Below, one piece after another: positions 61,911 to 64,000 of a stretch of 64,000 nt of DNA. Under the pieces are notes generated by a model. It was not told where the DNA came from and ran no database searches. It saw only the letters and a program-made list of their open reading frames with translations. A program made the position numbers and the translations under genes. The stretch is from Clitopilus passeckerianus (lineage: Eukaryota; Basidiomycota; Agaricomycetes; Agaricales; Entolomataceae). The DNA lies in contig CALYLX010000093.1 in assembly GCA_944990035.1 (NCBI GenBank), positions 62,001-126,000 on the forward strand. Direction: 5' to 3'. Each line of letters begins with the position of its first letter. Position 1 is the stretch's first letter.

Positions 61911-63553
61911 ATGACGGACATGGAACAATCGACATCCACGTCAACTCTTCAAGACTTTCAGGTACTGCTGCACGTCTTACACGATACTTCCTACAATCCA
62001 CACTCACCCTCCTTCAGACTCTTGAGCTCGCCATGGACAAGTTCGTTGAACTTGGCAAATCCTCCTCGTCCGAAGTCGAACTTGTTCGTACATGGGACTC
62101 TAACGTGGTCCGGACGTGGTTTCTTGCGCGTGGCTATCACCTGTATAACTTTCTGCCGCTCGAAAGTGGTGCCTATGACTTCTGCTACCCCGCTTCATCG
62201 TCTGGCTACCAAGGCCCCGGGAACATCAAGGAGGATGAATATCCATACGCCTACTACTCCTACAGTGACGAAACGAAGCACCCTCTAGGAATCAGACTTG
62301 ACCCCAAGGTGATATATCTGTGACATTTGACTTGTGTAAAGCTGATACAGAGACGAAAGGCCGTGGTCATGTTTGCGGAAAATGAAGATGGGAAGCATGT
62401 TGCCATCAAATTTATGAAGGAGGAGACTCACGAATGCGAGGTCATCCGTACTTTGCATGAACAGGACTTGAGCGATAAGTGGAGGAAGCAGAGGCATGTT
62501 CTACCTATACTTGACGTGCTCACTGCCGGCAAATACTCGTTCTGTGTTATGCCAAGGTGAGTGGGCGATTAGACATATCCTAATACTGGTTCATAACTGT
62601 GTCTGTTGTAGATGGGGCATTTTTACCACAGTTTACCCCTTCATTTCAGTTCGGGAAGCTTTCCATTTTATACGCTGTATGTTACAGGTTCGTCCAATCA
62701 CAAAGCGCGTGACGTCAACCTCATATCTCTTTAAGGGACTTACTTACCTGCATGGGAAACGTATATTTCACGGGGTGCGTCTGGCATTTTTTCAATCTCG
62801 AGAGAGACCTCCGGCCTTATTTGCAGGATATCAAATGTCCAAGCATTCTCGTCAATCACTTCGACTGTTCTTATATAGGCTCAGATTCTGATGGTGTTGA
62901 CCGTCGACAGCTAAGGTCTAATGGCCGGCTTGACTACGCTCTCTTTGACTTCAATATCTCGGTAAAATTCCCTCCTGAGACAGTCCTAGCAGACTGTCGC
63001 CTTCCAAGTAAGGAGGCTTGGCGAGGAACATGGGGCTACACTCCGGACGATACGTGTCAAGGAGAGTATGAATTTAACCCATTTGCTTGGGATGTCTGTG
63101 CCATGGGTCTAACCATTGGTGCAGTATGCACAGTAAGTACTCGAACTCCCTAGGGGTAGGGTCTTTTCACTGCTAAAATGCCCCTAGCCCATTATTCAGA
63201 AAGCGCCTATGCTTGCGCCTCTACTTGACCGAATGATGACCCGCAACACGAAAAGGCGATTTACAGCTGCAGAAGCTCTATTCTTCTTTGAAAATGAAGT
63301 CTGTCACCACACAACCCAACTTCAGCTTCAGCAACGCTATCCAGACATTCCTCACCCCAACTTGTGCAAGGCTGATGAAGATCGATGGGTTGGATTGACC
63401 GAAGATTTTGTTGCCAAATGGGGAGGTTTTCGCGAGCCTAGGTCATCCTGGGGTACTCGAATCCTTCGATATCTTTGCGATATCCGACCTCTACATTTAC
63501 TCATCCCCTTTTTGCGACGTTTGTGGTCTAAATTTATAAATGTAATTGCCTGA
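61911..63553 (+). CDS. Kinase-like protein, copy 2
   Basis: Paralog of the gene at 58088. ATG 61911 (MTDMEQSTSTSTLQDFQ) splices over 61962-62017 to TLELAMDKFVELGKS and TWFLARGYHLYNFLP. A further intron near 62309-62350 leads to RRKAVVMFAENEDGKHVAIK (VAIK Lys), EVIRTLHEQ and GKYSFCVMPR. Then WGIFTTVYPFISVREAFHFI, GLTYLHGKRIFHG, DIKCPSILVNHF, LDYALFDFNISV (DFN in place of DFG), RGTWGYTPDDTCQGEYEFNP, FAWDVCAMG and a C-terminal lobe with PMLAPLLDRMMTRNTKRRFT. The stop is at 63551-63553. No glycine-rich loop is visible, so it may be an atypical kinase or pseudokinase, although the catalytic Asp of HGD is present. About eight introns; the frame looks intact. Confidence 0.78.
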
Positions 63554-63802
63554 GTCTGGTTGACAAATAGTTAATATATCCTTCATTTCTCCAAATGCCA
63601 CGAGGGGTGATTGATGAAGGTCTTCTCAGGGATCTAGAGGATAGCGAACAGAAAAACTTTTTGTCTATTTGTGGGCGTCCCACCTGCTTTGTCGGCACTC
63701 ATCCTCAACTCCGCTGTAATTGACCTTGATATTAAAACGGTCCTAAAAATATGAAGTGCTCAACACACGCACTCCCTCTTTACTACGTCTCCCTCCTCCT
63801 CA

Positions 63803-64000
63803 ATGCCGACTATGCCGACTAGGAAAACACCAGAGATCCCGAAGTATGAGGTATATCTTGGCTGTACCACTTGTGATCGCAGATTGCTAACCTGTTGCAC
63901 AGAAGGGTAAAAAATACCGCCTCGCCAAGGATGTCAAAATGTTGGCTGAAATCAAGTCTCGCAACATAAAGCTAGACGTGTCTTGCAAAGACCCGCAATT
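63803..64000 (+). CDS. 5' end of an unidentified gene, cut by window edge
   Basis: ATG 63803 opens MPTMPTRKTPEIPKYE (exon 1 to 63850). A 52-bp intron (63851-63902) leads to KGKKYRLAKDVKMLAEIKSR and NIKLDVSCKDPQ at the window end. The two exons join in frame and the CT-rich leader before the ATG is typical of genes here. Too little is present to name it. Confidence 0.5.

Overview
The window is nuclear DNA of a filamentous basidiomycete, almost certainly an agaricomycete. Genes are dense and broken by many 47-70 bp introns with GT..CTRAC..AG signals. Housekeeping proteins (CFT1/CPSF160, a RecQ helicase, GPN2, SEC31, NADP-glutamate dehydrogenase, a mitochondrial-type DEAD-box helicase) are of fungal type, and there is a NACHT-WD40 NLR and a tandem agaricomycete kinase-like family. 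I saw no tRNA, rRNA or CRISPR array.

Layout: 1-0.6 kb is a broken LINE reverse transcriptase. 1.9-6.0 kb (minus) is a NACHT-WD40 NLR with near-identical WD repeats. 7.7-8.9 kb (minus) is a short-chain dehydrogenase. 9.5-14.9 kb (minus) is CFT1. 15.9-18.2 kb (plus) is a Ser/Pro-rich conserved protein. 18.4-22.15 kb (minus) is a RecQ helicase, divergent from GPN2 (22.4-23.6 kb, plus).

23.9-37.7 kb is the most interesting part. It looks like a repeatedly duplicated fungal RiPP locus of the dikaritin/ustiloxin type. It has two intact UstYa-like (DUF3328) membrane oxidase genes, one decayed UstYa copy and a relic of another. It has a family of secreted, Kex2-cleaved repeat precursors on the opposite strand: P1 with 8 cores, P3 with 3 different cores, P4 with 1 core, P2 decayed and P5 an orphan fragment. 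Precursor and UstYa gene sit head to head in pairs, with TATA boxes before the precursors and a repeated promoter block before the UstYa genes. Degenerate copies of the 3' end of GPN2 lie inside the locus and show that the tandem duplication started at its GPN2 border. A pyridoxamine-phosphate-oxidase paralog with an altered active-site motif is embedded in it.

37.65-39.65 kb holds an unrecognised spliced gene. 41.7-42.8 kb is a secreted family 14 polysaccharide lyase. 43.8-44.1 kb encodes a second, unrelated Kex2-processed repeat peptide. 44.75-49.47 kb is SEC31, 52.46-54.17 kb NADP-GDH, 54.49-55.12 kb (minus) a GNAT protein and 55.41-57.83 kb a DEAD-box helicase. 58.1-59.7 and 61.9-63.55 kb are two kinase-like paralogs, the first with a nonsense codon. 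A new gene begins at 63.8 kb and runs off the end.

Exon boundaries were deduced by eye from splice signals and frame continuity; no search was run.
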